64,000 nt of DNA from an uncultured Bacteroidota bacterium. Lineage in GTDB: Bacteria > Bacteroidota > Bacteroidia > Chitinophagales > Chitinophagaceae. The position numbers and the translations under genes were made by a program. The stretch's first letter is position 1; every line of letters begins with the position of its first letter. Shown here piece after piece: positions 25,936 through 34,486 of this stretch. The notes under the pieces are model-generated. The model searched no databases and was not told the DNA's origin. It was given only the letters and a program-made list of their open reading frames with translations. The DNA lies in the NCBI GenBank assembly GCA_903819975.1, contig CAIJFI010000010.1, forward strand, positions 62,001-126,000. Reading direction: 5' to 3'.

Positions 25936-27192
25936 TTATTTCGAATAACTAATTTTAAAAATAGATCCTTTACTATCATCACTCACATATAAAGAACCAT
26001 CAGGCCCTTGCGCCAAACCACATGGTCTTGCTTTTGCTTTACGTGGATTCATTACTTTTTCATCACCTGTTAAACCTGAAAAACCATTTGCGAATATTTC
26101 CCACTCCCCACTTGGCTTGCCATTTTTAAATGGAACGAATGCAACAAAATAACCTTCTTGTGGCAATGGAGCTCTGTTCCATGAACCATGAAAAGCAATG
26201 AATGCGCCATTCTTATACTTTTCTGGAAATTGATTTCCAGTGTAGAATAACAATGCATTAGGAGCCATGTGTGCAGGGAAAAATACGGTTGGATTAATTG
26301 CATTTTCACCACCTTCTTTTTTACCATCTCCGCCATATTCTGGTGAAGTAATTTTTTTCTTTTGATAGGGATCAAAATAAACATAAGGCCAACCTGCATT
26401 ATCCCCTTCATGCAATTCATACATTGTTTCTGCTGGCAATTCAGCACTTTGAGCATCACTATAAAATTCAGGATAAAAACTATTTAACTGATCACGTCCA
26501 TGTTGCATTACAAACAAGGAATTCGTTTGCTTATTCCAATCCAATCCTACCACATTACGAAGTCCAGTTGCATATCGCTTACCATCTCCATATACCTGAT
26601 TTTCTTTGCTGCCATCAAACTTCCAAATACCACCTGCAGAATCTAAAATCGGACATGGCATCATCCCTTTTGAACCTTTTATTCTGTCCTTTTCTTGGCA
26701 TGCATTTGAATAAGCGCCAATGTTTACATAAATATTATTTTGTCCGTCTAAAGTAATCGACTTAGATGCATGTTGATTTTTTGCGATCAATCCCTTTACA
26801 ATTGTTTTAGGGCTTAATGGATTCACCACTTCATCTCTATCATTTAATTGGTATAAATACACATCATTGTCGGATGTTGCATATAAATTATTACCCTTCA
26901 CATAAATTCCAGTACCACCATATTTACCCCAGCCAGTAATCTTATCTGCAAGACCATCCTTATTGGCATCCTCTAATCGTATAATGCTATTACCCGCTTT
27001 ATTTGGATACATAAGTTTAGCAAACACTACCCCATTTGGTGTAATTGTAATATGCCTTGCACTACCAATTGAGTCTGCAAATAAAGTAGCCTTAAAGCCC
27101 TCAGGCAATTTTAGACCTGCATTAGTTTGAGCATTTGCTCCTAATGAAATCATCATCACAGATGACAAAAAAATGTTTTTTAAATTTTTCAT
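25936..27192 (-). CDS. PQQ-dependent sugar dehydrogenase-like beta-propeller protein
   Basis: A 418-aa exported protein. The signal peptide is about 1-21 (ending GANA). A six-bladed soluble-GDH-like propeller follows, with LPEGFKATLFADSIG, GWGKYGGTGIYVKGNNLY, RYATGLRNVVGLDWN, the EGDNAGWPYVYFDP blade and AFIAFHGSWNRAP. The GDH/Yli I family oxidises sugars with PQQ, though the substrate here is unknown. It sits inside the his operon between hisC (33 nt upstream) and hisB, and is coupled to a cytochrome gene, an unexpected place for an exported redox pair. Confidence 0.86.
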   Translation of the reverse strand: MKNLKNIFLSSVMMISLGANAQTNAGLKLPEGFKATLFADSIGSARHITITPNGVVFAKLMYPNKAGNSIIRLEDANKDGLADKITGWGKYGGTGIYVKGNNLYATSDNDVYLYQLNDRDEVVNPLSPKTIVKGLIAKNQHASKSITLDGQNNIYVNIGAYSNACQEKDRIKGSKGMMPCPILDSAGGIWKFDGSKENQVYGDGKRYATGLRNVVGLDWNKQTNSLFVMQHGRDQLNSFYPEFYSDAQSAELPAETMYELHEGDNAGWPYVYFDPYQKKKITSPEYGGDGKKEGGENAINPTVFFPAHMAPNALLFYTGNQFPEKYKNGAFIAFHGSWNRAPLPQEGYFVAFVPFKNGKPSGEWEIFANGFSGLTGDEKVMNPRKAKARPCGLAQGPDGSLYVSDDSKGSIFKISYSK

Positions 27193-27225
27193 TACCTTTT
27201 TATGTGGTTTGTTTTTATAATATTA

Positions 27226-28293
27226 CTATTCAGCAAAAGTTTTTTCAATCCATTCGGCCATTGCATCTATTAACTCGGTATTCTCTTGTTCATTTCCAAC
27301 TGTTATTCTTACACTGTCTTCACAATTTGGTAAGCTAGAGCGGTCTCTTAAAATAATACCTTTGGTACATAAATACTTATACAGTTCTGTTGCATGTGGT
27401 ATTTTAACCAATAAGAAATTCGTGTCAGACGGATATACTTTTTGAACATGTGGCATTGATGCAATTACTTCGGCTAAAGCAATTCTCATTTCCACCAAAT
27501 GTTGTATCATATCATTTACCTGACCTACTTCCTCTAAAGCTTTTAATACTAACTCCTGTGCTACCAAACTAATATTATAAGGCGCCTTCACCTTATTTAA
27601 ATACCCTATTACTGGCTCATTCGCAAAACACATTCCAACCCTTAATCCTGCCAATCCCCAAGCCTTACTTAAAGTTTGTAGAACCACTAAGTTTGGATAA
27701 TCTTCTAATGATTGAACAAAAGACTTTTGTTTTGAGAAATTTATATAAGCCTCATCTACAACAACCAAACCATTAAAATGGTTTAAAACGGTTTCAATAT
27801 CAATTCTATCTAATGAATTTCCAGTTGGATTATTAGGAGAGCAGATCCATATGATTTTTGTATGGTCATCCACCAATTGCTCGATATGCGCCACATTTAA
27901 TTGAAAATCTGGCAATAAAGGTGCCGACTTAATACCAATATTATTGATATTAGCACTTACTTCATACATTGGATAAGTTGGAGGACAAATTATGATATTG
28001 TCTTTACCTGGCTCACAAAATGCACGAAACAATAAATCAATTATTTCGTCACTCCCATTTCCTAAAAATATTTGAGCGCTTGGTATTTTTTTAATGAATG
28101 CCAATTTCTCTTTTACTTCTTTTTGATACGGGTCAGGATATCGATTATACCATTTTGTTAATGGAGATCCTAAACTATTTTCATTAGCATCTAATAAAAC
28201 GCGCGCTTCTCCACTAAATTCATCCTTAGCAGATGAATAGGGTTTTAATGCTTCAATGTTAGGACGTACCACTTTTTTAATATCAAATTGCAT
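27226..28293 (-). CDS. hisC: Histidinol-phosphate aminotransferase
   Basis: A 355-aa fold-type I PLP aminotransferase for histidine step 7. Motifs visible are DANENSLGSP near the N-terminus, FLGNGSDEIIDLL, CSPNNPTGN, VVDEAYINF with the PLP-binding Asp, and the Schiff-base lysine in TLSKAWGLAGLRVG. It is 3 nt downstream of hisD. Confidence 0.95.
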   Translation of the reverse strand: MQFDIKKVVRPNIEALKPYSSAKDEFSGEARVLLDANENSLGSPLTKWYNRYPDPYQKEVKEKLAFIKKIPSAQIFLGNGSDEIIDLLFRAFCEPGKDNIIICPPTYPMYEVSANINNIGIKSAPLLPDFQLNVAHIEQLVDDHTKIIWICSPNNPTGNSLDRIDIETVLNHFNGLVVVDEAYINFSKQKSFVQSLEDYPNLVVLQTLSKAWGLAGLRVGMCFANEPVIGYLNKVKAPYNISLVAQELVLKALEEVGQVNDMIQHLVEMRIALAEVIASMPHVQKVYPSDTNFLLVKIPHATELYKYLCTKGIILRDRSSLPNCEDSVRITVGNEQENTELIDAMAEWIEKTFAE

Positions 28294-28296
28294 AAA

Positions 28297-29595
28297 CTAC
28301 ATTTTTGATTTAATATCATTTAATCTTACAGCAACTGCATTTCCATGCGCATCCAAACTTTCCGCATTAGCCATTTCCATTACTGCTTGACCAATATTTG
28401 CAAGCCCTCTTTCCGTAAGATGCTGAAAGGTAATTTTTTTAACGAAACTATCCACACTTACACCACTATAAGCATTGGCATAGCCATTAGTAGGCAATGT
28501 ATGATTGGTTCCACTAGCATAATCACCCACCGATTCGGGGGAATAATTGCCAATAAAAACAGACCCTGCATTAACGACTTTTTCAGCTACAATTTCGGCA
28601 TTTTCTATTGACATTATTAAATGCTCTGGCGCATATTGGTTTATTAATTCCAAGGCCTCGGAAGTATTTTCTATAATGATTGCTTTTGAATTTTCTAAGG
28701 CTTTAGCAGCTAACTCCTTTCTAGATAATTGCATTAATTGAACCGCCAATTCTTCCTGAACATTGGCTACGACATTTTCATTACTTGCCACCAATAACAC
28801 CTGACTGTCAACGCCATGTTCCGCCTGTGATAATAAATCGGCTGCAACAAAGGAAGGAATTGCTGAATCATCTGCCCATACACATACCTCACTAGGACCT
28901 GCAGGCATATCAATTGCGACTCCTGATTGTTGAACTAATTGCTTTGCAGCTGTTACATATTGATTACCAGGCCCAAAAATTTTATTCACTTTTGGAATAG
29001 TTTCAGTGCCAAATGCCATGGCTGCAATAGCTTGCACACCACCAATTGTATAGATATGAGTTACACCAACTAAAGTAGCTGCATAAATAATAGCAGGGTG
29101 AATTTCCCCTTTGTCATTATTAGGGGGAGTACATAATACAATGTTTTTACAGCCTGCAATTTTTGCAGGAATACCTAACATTAATACCGTTGAAAACAAA
29201 GGCGCTGTTCCACCTGGAATATAAATACCAACTGTTTCAATACCAATTGATTTTCTCCAACACCAAACCCCAGACATGGTTTCAATACGATCCATTTTCT
29301 GCAACTGCACCTGATGGAATTTTTCAATATTCCCTTTTGCTAATTGTATGGCAGCTTTTAAAGCATTAGATAAAGCTTGCTCCGCATTATTCTTGATAGT
29401 TTCATCTAAGGCAATTGTTGTTAATTGTGCATTATCAAAAAGCTTAGTGTATCTAAGCAATGCTTCGTCTCCATTTGCACGAACATCATCAATAATAGCT
29501 TGCACTTTTGGCAACAATTCACTTGCGTCAAAACTTGGTCTAGCTAATAATGAAGCCCATTCTTTTTGTTCAGGTTGATTATAAACTTGAATCAT
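28297..29595 (-). CDS. hisD: Histidinol dehydrogenase
   Basis: A 432-aa zinc enzyme that oxidises histidinol to histidine in two NAD-dependent steps. Conserved segments are VGIYIPGGTAPLFSTVLM, KIFGPGNQYVTAAK, DMPAGPSEVCVWAD, LLSQAEHGVDSQ, YAPEHL and SGTNHTLPT, with the family metal-binding His and Asp residues. Its ATG overlaps the hisG stop by one base (TAATG). Confidence 0.96.
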   Translation of the reverse strand: MIQVYNQPEQKEWASLLARPSFDASELLPKVQAIIDDVRANGDEALLRYTKLFDNAQLTTIALDETIKNNAEQALSNALKAAIQLAKGNIEKFHQVQLQKMDRIETMSGVWCWRKSIGIETVGIYIPGGTAPLFSTVLMLGIPAKIAGCKNIVLCTPPNNDKGEIHPAIIYAATLVGVTHIYTIGGVQAIAAMAFGTETIPKVNKIFGPGNQYVTAAKQLVQQSGVAIDMPAGPSEVCVWADDSAIPSFVAADLLSQAEHGVDSQVLLVASNENVVANVQEELAVQLMQLSRKELAAKALENSKAIIIENTSEALELINQYAPEHLIMSIENAEIVAEKVVNAGSVFIGNYSPESVGDYASGTNHTLPTNGYANAYSGVSVDSFVKKITFQHLTERGLANIGQAVMEMANAESLDAHGNAVAVRLNDIKSKM

Positions 29596-30449
29596 TATAA
29601 AATCATTTTTTCAATTGGAATCACTAAAATACCTTCTGCACCTGCATGCTTCAACTGCTCAATAATATTCCAAAAATCACTTTCTGCAATAACGCTATGC
29701 ACACTGCTCCATCCTGGAGAAGCCAAAGGTAAAACCGTTGGACTTTTCATGCCAGGCAATAAAGCAATAATTTTTTCTAGTTGATCATTAGGGGCATTTA
29801 ATAACACATATTTATTCTTCTTTGCCTTTTTAACGGACTCCATTCTGAATAATAAGCGTTCTAATATTTGCTGTGCCTCAGCAGAAAAACTTTTATGTTT
29901 TATTAATACAGCTTGAGACTTTAAAATAGTATCAGCCTCCTTTAAGCCATTCATAAATAATGTAGATCCACTACTCACTAAGTCACAAACTACATCGGCC
30001 AAGCCAATACCAGGGGCAATTTCTACACTACCGCTAATTTCATGTATCTCCGCTGTTATATTATGTTCATCCAAATATTTTTGAACTAATACAGGATAGC
30101 TTGTTGCAATTTTTTTACCTGCTAAAAATGAGGGCCCTGTGAATTCTTCATTTTTACGGACTGCAAAACTTAAACGGCATTTCCCAAATCCTAATTCATA
30201 AGCTACTTCTACTTTCTTTGCTTTCTCGTAAACAACATTTTCTCCTACAAAACCAATATCCGCTACCCCATCTTCTACATACTGTGGAATATCGTCGTCA
30301 CGTAAAAAGAAAAGCTCTATCGGGAAATTAGTAGCTTCTGCTTTTAATTTATTGACACCATTCTCTATATCAATGCCACATTCTTTTAATAAACGCATCG
30401 AATCCTCGTTTAATCTTCCTGATTTCTGAATTGCTAATTTTAATCGCAT
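29595..30449 (-). CDS. hisG: ATP phosphoribosyltransferase, long form
   Basis: A 284-aa enzyme for the committed histidine step. The core starts LKLAIQKSGRLNEDS and has YVEDGVADIGFVGENVV, ATSYPVLVQKYL and the PRPP loop ADVVCDLVSSGSTL. The C-terminal regulatory domain (about 210-284) makes it the long form, which binds histidine directly and does not need HisZ. It is the first structural gene after the hisL attenuator. Confidence 0.95.
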   Translation of the reverse strand: MRLKLAIQKSGRLNEDSMRLLKECGIDIENGVNKLKAEATNFPIELFFLRDDDIPQYVEDGVADIGFVGENVVYEKAKKVEVAYELGFGKCRLSFAVRKNEEFTGPSFLAGKKIATSYPVLVQKYLDEHNITAEIHEISGSVEIAPGIGLADVVCDLVSSGSTLFMNGLKEADTILKSQAVLIKHKSFSAEAQQILERLLFRMESVKKAKKNKYVLLNAPNDQLEKIIALLPGMKSPTVLPLASPGWSSVHSVIAESDFWNIIEQLKHAGAEGILVIPIEKMIL

Positions 30450-30469
30450 ACTTCTTATTGTTATAAATT

Positions 30470-30498
30470 AAAAGGGCTTACTGTTTAGTAAGCCCTTT
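30470..30498 (-). terminator. his attenuator terminator
   Basis: On the minus strand AAAGGGCTTAC (30488-30498) pairs with GTAAGCCCTTT (30471-30481), 11 bp with a 6-base loop, followed by T-rich TTAATTT. It lies 35 nt after the hisL stop and 21 nt before hisG. Its 5' arm can pair alternatively with the end of hisL. Confidence 0.87.
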
Positions 30499-30531
30499 GG
30501 TTAAATATAGTTACATACCTACACACCCATA

Positions 30532-30537
30532 GCTTAC
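30532..30537 (-). promoter_or_regulatory. his antiterminator strand overlapping the hisL stop codon
   Basis: GTAAGC at the hisL stop codon can pair with GCTTAC (30488-30493) in the terminator 5' arm, plus one U-G pair. The intervening loop is 38 nt. A ribosome at the stop codon would mask it; one stalled at the His codons would leave it free. Confidence 0.65.
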
Positions 30538-30581
30538 CCGTTGGATAGCAAATGATGATGGATATGGTTGTTTAATTTCAT
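30534..30581 (-). CDS. hisL: his leader peptide with His codons at 6 and 8-10
   Basis: A 15-codon reading frame on the minus strand encodes MKLNNHIHHHLLSNG. Four of five consecutive codons (6-10) are CAT His. It begins 4 nt after a TAAATTTG promoter box, so the mRNA is likely leaderless or nearly so. It is followed by an intrinsic terminator and then hisG. The arrangement matches ribosome-mediated attenuation as known from enterobacterial hisL, in a far shorter form. Confidence 0.88.
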   Translation of the reverse strand: MKLNNHIHHHLLSNG

Positions 30582-30585
30582 AGTT

Positions 30586-30617
30586 CAAATTTACGACCCT
30601 TTTATAAAATACCCAAC
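30586..30617 (-). promoter_or_regulatory. his operon promoter
   Basis: On the minus strand, TAAATTTG (30586-30593) is preceded at exactly 20 bp by GTTG (30614-30617), a near match to the -33 TTTG. The box ends 4 nt before the hisL ATG. Confidence 0.7.
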
Positions 30618-30684
30618 AAAAAAGGAATATTTTGCCTAATTTGGCCTTATTACACCTATTATTCTTCAACTAACAAATGTTTCT

Positions 30685-31479
30685 ATGCGATTAAGCTTGA
30701 TTATTACCATTTTAAGCCTTCATTCCTTTGGTCTATTTGCCCAACAATCAAATAAAAAACCGCATTTAAAATTGGTATGGCAGGATGAATTTAATACAGG
30801 GAAAGGACCGGATACTACTAAATGGAAATATGATATTGGAAATGGACAAGGCGGTTGGGGGAACAATGAATTACAATATTATACAAATGAGGCATCTAAT
30901 GCTAGAATTGAAAATGGTAAATTAATAATTGAAGCAAGAAAAGAAAACAAGCAAGGACAGAAATATACATCTGCAAGATTACTAACTCAAGGAAAAGCAA
31001 AATGGACATACGGTCAATTTGAAATACGCGCAAAGCTTCCAAAAGGGATGGGCACATGGCCAGCTATTTGGATGCTAGGAGACAATATTATTAAAGATGG
31101 TTGGCCATTATGCGGAGAAATTGACATTATGGAAGAAGTCTGGAAAGAACCAAATGTAATTAATTGGTCCGCTCACTCTAAGATGCTTAATTGGCCAAAA
31201 GGAACGCAAAAAACAAATAAGGCGCTTGTAGAAAATGTAACAGATACTTTTCATGTTTATAGACTTGATTGGACAAAAGCATATTTGAAATTCTATGTTG
31301 ATGATAAATTATATTACACAGTAGAAAATGATGGAAGAGGGATAGACTACTACCCTTTTACTGCTCCTCAGTTTTTAATTTTAAACTTAGCCATTGGCGG
31401 CAATATGCCAGGATCTGTTGTTGACGACTCTATTTTCCCTGTCAAAATGGAAGTGGATTATGTTCGCGTATATCAATAA
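30685..31479 (+). CDS. Glycoside hydrolase family 16 beta-glucanase (laminarinase-like)
   Basis: A 264-aa secreted enzyme. The signal peptide is about 1-19 (ending LFA). A single GH16 jelly-roll domain follows: LVWQDEFNTGK, GNNELQYYT, TYGQFEIRAKLP, WPAIWMLG, and the catalytic GEIDIMEEV with nucleophile and acid/base glutamates. The C-terminus is FPVKMEVDYVRVYQ. It is expected to cut beta-1,3- or mixed-linkage glucans. It carries no carbohydrate-binding module. It is divergent from the his operon, with the lactonase gene 25 nt downstream. Confidence 0.9.
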   Translation: MRLSLIITILSLHSFGLFAQQSNKKPHLKLVWQDEFNTGKGPDTTKWKYDIGNGQGGWGNNELQYYTNEASNARIENGKLIIEARKENKQGQKYTSARLLTQGKAKWTYGQFEIRAKLPKGMGTWPAIWMLGDNIIKDGWPLCGEIDIMEEVWKEPNVINWSAHSKMLNWPKGTQKTNKALVENVTDTFHVYRLDWTKAYLKFYVDDKLYYTVENDGRGIDYYPFTAPQFLILNLAIGGNMPGSVVDDSIFPVKMEVDYVRVYQ

Positions 31480-31504
31480 AATATTTTACACATTTTTTTA
31501 TTCT

Positions 31505-32620
31505 ATGAAATCAAACATTAAAATCATTGCAGTAATAGCTTGCATTTTTTGCATGCAATTAATATCAAAAGCACAAAATGCAAATTTATTAGTTGGCACA
31601 TATACCCAAAAAGGAAGTCAAGGAATATATGTTTATAATTTTGACACAGCAACAGGAAAAGCAATTGAGTTAAGTCATACCGACAGTATTGTTAGCCCGG
31701 AATTTCTAACCATAACTAAAGATCATCAATTTGTTTATGCAGTAAATGAAACGAAAAATGGAATGGTGTCTGCTTTTTCATTTAAGAATAATAAACTAAA
31801 GTTACTTCAACAAAAACCAGTCAATTCGGACGATCCTTGTTTTATTAGTTTGAGTCCAGATGAGCATAATATATTTGCAGCCAATTATTCTGGAGGAAGT
31901 ATCACACAATTTCACAGATTTGCAGACGGCACTATTTCCAATCCACAACAGTTTATTCAACATACAGGGAAAAGCATAAGCACGACAAGACAAGACAAAG
32001 CGCATGTGCATGGAGCTTTTTTTTCTCCTAAGGGCGACTATTTGTTAACGCCAGACTTAGGAATGGATCAGGTTTTCATCTACCCCTACAAATATGCATC
32101 TGGGCTACCTTTAGATATCAAAAATGCAAAATCAATAATTTCTAATCCTGGATCGGGTCCCCGCCATATTGCGTTTTCAAAAAATGGTCGTGTATTATAT
32201 GTATCCGAGGAACTGACAGGAAGTATTAGTGTATATCAATTTGAAAAAGGACAAGCTACTTTCTTACAAAAAGTATTCACACATCCAGCTTCATATAAAG
32301 GAGTTCCAGGAACTGCGGATATTCATACTTCAACTGATGGTTTATTTTTATACGTAAGCAATAGAGGCGAGGAAAATAATATTGCAAAGTTTGCAATATT
32401 GTCAAATGGCAAACTAGACGAAAAAGGAATGGCATTGTTTTCAACTGCTGGAAAAAGACCAAGAAATTTTACAATCAGCGAGGATGGTAACTGGTTATTA
32501 GTTGCCAATCAGGATACGGATAACATTATCGTTTTTAAAAGAAATAAAATAACAGGTGATTTAATCAATACCGGAAATGAGATTAAGGTATCCATGCCAG
32601 TTTGCTTAGTGTTATTCTAA
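31505..32620 (+). CDS. Lactonase family (6-phosphogluconolactonase-like) seven-bladed propeller protein
   Basis: A 371-aa exported protein of the YkgB/Pgl lactonase family. The signal peptide is about 1-22 (ISKA). Propeller repeats include LLVGTYTQKGSQGIYVY, DDPCFISLSPDEHNIFAANYSGGSI, HVHGAFFSPKGDYLLTPDLGMDQ, GPRHIAFSKNGRVLYVSEE and RPRNFTISEDGNWLLVANQDTD. Because it is exported it is unlikely to be the cytoplasmic 6-phosphogluconolactonase; an extracytoplasmic sugar-lactone role is plausible. The ATG at 31505 is chosen since the longer open frame overlaps the GH16 gene. Confidence 0.85.
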   Translation: MKSNIKIIAVIACIFCMQLISKAQNANLLVGTYTQKGSQGIYVYNFDTATGKAIELSHTDSIVSPEFLTITKDHQFVYAVNETKNGMVSAFSFKNNKLKLLQQKPVNSDDPCFISLSPDEHNIFAANYSGGSITQFHRFADGTISNPQQFIQHTGKSISTTRQDKAHVHGAFFSPKGDYLLTPDLGMDQVFIYPYKYASGLPLDIKNAKSIISNPGSGPRHIAFSKNGRVLYVSEELTGSISVYQFEKGQATFLQKVFTHPASYKGVPGTADIHTSTDGLFLYVSNRGEENNIAKFAILSNGKLDEKGMALFSTAGKRPRNFTISEDGNWLLVANQDTDNIIVFKRNKITGDLINTGNEIKVSMPVCLVLF

Positions 32621-32639
32621 AAAAGCTTTACTCAAGCGC

Positions 32640-33026
32640 CTAATGTTGTTCAAACCAAACGGCATCGGAGGAAGGTCCTTCTGGATGCATATAATTAATA
32701 AATAATTCGGCCCCTATCTCAATATCAATTAAAGTTGTAATTGTTATTGTTTGGTGTTCAAAATCCATATCATAAGCGCAATTAGGATTATTGGAATGGT
32801 TATAGATAGAAATATATCCTAATGCAACAGCACACATTTTACTGTCTTCGCCCCATTCAAAAATATAGTCATATAACAAAGTCTGCTCTAATTTCTCACG
32901 ACCACTCGCATCCACCACAATTACAGGTGCAATTTCGATTGTCGTATTGGCTGGTATAGGTTCTGTAGTAAAAACACCCCTTCCCCTGTTATTAGATGAA
33001 GCAATTGTTAAGAATGGAAGAATCAT
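32640..33026 (-). CDS. SET-domain protein
   Basis: A 128-aa stand-alone SET domain. It shows NNRGRGVFTTEPIPANTTIE at the start, a GYISIYNHSNNPNCAY segment equivalent to the NHS/xxNC motif, and the ELFINYM element near the C-terminus. In characterised SET proteins these form the SAM and lysine channels. There is no pre-SET or post-SET zinc region. A TATATTTA box (33031-33038) ends 4 nt before its ATG, so the mRNA may be leaderless. Substrate unknown. Confidence 0.85.
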   Translation of the reverse strand: MILPFLTIASSNNRGRGVFTTEPIPANTTIEIAPVIVVDASGREKLEQTLLYDYIFEWGEDSKMCAVALGYISIYNHSNNPNCAYDMDFEHQTITITTLIDIEIGAELFINYMHPEGPSSDAVWFEQH

Positions 33027-33072
33027 GGCCTAAATATAGGGCATCCTTAGGATTTTTATTAACTTGCACCCC

Positions 33073-34470
33073 ATGTCAGATGAATTAAAAATAGATGAGG
33101 TTAATTTATCCGAAGTTTTCTTGGAGGTATTATCAAAAAATGATGAAACCCTTTTAAGAGAATTTTTGGATGAGCAAAATATCAGCGATGTAGTTGAACT
33201 GGTGAATGAATTCCCAGAACAAGAAGCTAACATCATTGATCATATGACTGTGCACCGTGCTGTAAGTGTTTTTAAGATTCTAGACATTAACCAACAAAAG
33301 GATATCATTAAGGAATTACCTGCACGTAAAACTGCTAAAATTCTGAATGAACTTCCACCGGATGACCGTACCGACTTTTTAGAAGAATTACCAAAAGCTG
33401 CTATAAGAGATTTAATTAAATTATTAGATCCCGAGGAGCGCAAAATTACTTTATCGCTTTTGGGATATCCCGAGGATAGTGTGGGTCGTTTGATGACTCC
33501 CGACTACGTTTATGTTTACCCACATTATACCGTTGCGCATGTTTTAGAAACCATACGTCGTTATGGAAAAAATTCTGAAACGATTGACGTTATATATATC
33601 ATTGACGAAAATGGTGGATTGGTAGATGACATTAGAATTAGAGATTTATTATTAGCGCAACCTAATGATTTAATTAAAGATATTATTGATGGTCGTTTTG
33701 TTGCATTAAATGTATACGACGATCAGGAGCATGCAAGTCAGGTGTTCAAAATGAACAACCGCACTGCGATTCCAGTTGTAGATGACAACAATGTATTATT
33801 AGGAATAGTAACGATAGATGATATCCTTTGGGTAACCAATGAAGAGTTCTCTGAGGATATGCAAAAAATGGGAGGTACCGAGGCTTTAAACGAACCATAT
33901 TTGGATATCTCATTAGGTAAACTTTTCCAAAAGCGTATCACTTGGTTGGTCATCCTATTCTTAGGCGAAATGTTCACTGCCACTGCTATGGGCTACTTTG
34001 AAGGTGAAATTCAAAAAGCAGTTGTATTGGCTTTATTTATTCCATTGATATTGTCAAGTGGCGGTAATTCAGGGTCGCAAGCATCTACATTAATTATACA
34101 AGCCATGTCAGTTGGTGAAATAACCATTGCTGACTGGTGGAGAATTTTAAGAAGAGAATTAATAAGTGGATTATTATTAGGAACCGTGCTAGGTGTTATA
34201 GGATTTTTTAGAATAATTATTTGGCATGCTATTAAACCTGGATTTTATGGTCAGCACCCTTATCTTGTTGCTTTCACAATTGGATTCACACTTTTAGGTG
34301 TTGTTATTTGGGGAACTATCGCAGGTTCAATGTTACCGATAGTATTAAAGAAATTAGGCGCCGATCCTGCTGCATCATCTGCACCCTTTGTTGCAACACT
34401 TGTAGACGTTACTGCACTAATTATATATTTTAGTGTTGCTACTATAACATTAAGCGGCACACTTCTTTAA
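33073..34470 (+). CDS. mgtE: Magnesium transporter MgtE
   Basis: A 465-aa Mg2+ channel. The N domain of helical repeats spans about 20-135 (KTAKILNELPPDDRTDFLEELP). A CBS pair spans about 140-265 (VGRLMTPDYVYV, AIPVVDDNNVLLGIVTIDDI). Five C-terminal membrane segments follow (from about 290), with LILSSGGNSGSQASTL in the pore and PAASSAPFVATLVDVTALI at the end. A TTG at 33064 is in frame but the ATG at 33073 is the natural start. No M-box-like leader fits the 46 bp between divergent genes. Confidence 0.93.
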   Translation: MSDELKIDEVNLSEVFLEVLSKNDETLLREFLDEQNISDVVELVNEFPEQEANIIDHMTVHRAVSVFKILDINQQKDIIKELPARKTAKILNELPPDDRTDFLEELPKAAIRDLIKLLDPEERKITLSLLGYPEDSVGRLMTPDYVYVYPHYTVAHVLETIRRYGKNSETIDVIYIIDENGGLVDDIRIRDLLLAQPNDLIKDIIDGRFVALNVYDDQEHASQVFKMNNRTAIPVVDDNNVLLGIVTIDDILWVTNEEFSEDMQKMGGTEALNEPYLDISLGKLFQKRITWLVILFLGEMFTATAMGYFEGEIQKAVVLALFIPLILSSGGNSGSQASTLIIQAMSVGEITIADWWRILRRELISGLLLGTVLGVIGFFRIIIWHAIKPGFYGQHPYLVAFTIGFTLLGVVIWGTIAGSMLPIVLKKLGADPAASSAPFVATLVDVTALIIYFSVATITLSGTLL

Positions 34471-34486
34471 ACTAAATAATAATTGG

